DNA of 6,647 bases, taken from the NCBI RefSeq assembly GCF_012570745.1, contig NZ_CP046213.1, positions 1 to 6,647 on the forward strand, given 5' to 3'. The stretch is from Enterobacteriaceae endosymbiont of Donacia dentata. GTDB lineage: Bacteria; Pseudomonadota; Gammaproteobacteria; Enterobacterales; Enterobacteriaceae. Shown here piece after piece: positions 6,561 to 6,647 of this stretch (the first letter of the stretch is position 1; each line of letters begins with the position of its first letter). Both the position numbers and the translations under genes were made by a program. Under the pieces are notes generated by a model that did not search any database, was not told the origin of the DNA, and saw only the letters and a list, made by a program, of their open reading frames with translations.

Positions 6561-6583
6561 ATGTAAATGAAATAGTAGAATTA
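6561..6583 (+). repeat. Right copy of an imperfect 23-bp direct repeat flanking the iterons
   Basis: This is the partner of 6151-6173, exactly 410 bp to the right and beyond the 10-bp repeats. The two copies bracket the presumed origin core. It sits just after the possible adhesin promoter. The same caution about chance similarity in A/T-rich DNA applies. Confidence 0.35.
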
Positions 6584-6647
6584 TAGAATAATTAAGGTAA
6601 TCTTTATTAGAATTTAGAAAATTTTTATTTTAATAAAAATATACGAT

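Larger units (their letters stand above)
5942..6647. other. Non-coding replication origin region of an iteron plasmid
   Basis: This 706-bp stretch has no credible gene; its longest ATG frame that I followed is 23 codons. It holds, in order: the leader and possible promoter of trfA, nearly pure A/T sequence with one GC-containing spot (GTTCTCCG, 6062-6069), five 22-bp iterons, five 10-bp A+T-rich repeats, and a possible promoter for the adhesin gene if the molecule is circular. Iterons plus A+T-rich repeats next to an initiator gene is the standard plan of RK2-type oriV. I see no consensus DnaA box (TTATCCACA). The origin assignment is inference from layout. Confidence 0.8.

Noticed and set aside
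6621..6640. Perfect 9-bp A/T inverted repeat (ATTTTTATT, TT, AATAAAAAT) close to the window end
   Set aside because: Nine-base A/T palindromes are expected many times by chance at this composition; nothing besides its place before the adhesin start supports a function.
5942..6647. Search for DnaA boxes, tRNA genes or an antisense copy-control RNA in the origin region
   Set aside because: I found no TTATCCACA-like box, no cloverleaf and no GC-containing stem-loop of the kind used by antisense-controlled replicons.

Overview
The window is extremely A+T-rich. It has long A/T homopolymers, Lys/Asn/Ile-swollen proteins and no recognisable Shine-Dalgarno sites, which is typical of a long-term, host-restricted insect endosymbiont. 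All four genes read with the standard code, and three of them resemble enterobacterial proteins: an intimin-type outer-membrane protein, a Pectobacterium PehA-type polygalacturonase and an E. coli-type PheA. The fourth is a TrfA-family plasmid replication initiator, and it lies beside a five-copy, 22-bp iteron array. The best reading is a small plasmid, possibly complete at 6647 bp and cut open at the first base of the adhesin gene, from a gammaproteobacterial symbiont of a plant-feeding insect. A pectinase-supplying leaf-beetle symbiont fits well (the donaciine 'Macropleicola' group more than the cassidine 'Stammera', because an amino-acid gene is present). That host assignment is inference, not something the sequence proves.

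Layout. 1-2910 (+): inverse autotransporter (intimin/invasin type) with signal peptide, conserved secretion region and barrel, Ig-like domains and a C-terminal lectin-like/DUF1566-like domain. 2965-4281 (+): secreted GH28 polygalacturonase with a complete catalytic set. 4310-4999 (-): prephenate dehydratase reduced to the catalytic domain, without chorismate mutase or the ACT regulatory domain. 5069-5941 (-): TrfA-like initiator, same strand and 69 bp upstream of pheA. 5942-6647: non-coding origin region with the iterons (6260-6369), an A+T-rich 10-bp repeat array (6411-6460) and possible promoters. The four genes cover about 87% of the window. I see no tRNA, rRNA, transposase, partition, mobilisation, toxin-antitoxin or resistance gene.

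How the parts fit. The TrfA-like protein would bind the iterons and open the nearby A+T-rich repeats, maintaining several copies of three cargo genes that all suit a nutritional or digestive symbiosis. The polygalacturonase breaks host-plant pectin. The feedback-free dehydratase could push phenylalanine production for cuticle. The surface protein could mediate contact with host tissue. The least ordinary points are the stripped, plasmid-borne pheA with substitutions at several otherwise conserved active-site positions, and the retention of a roughly 970-residue intimin-like protein in a genome of this type.
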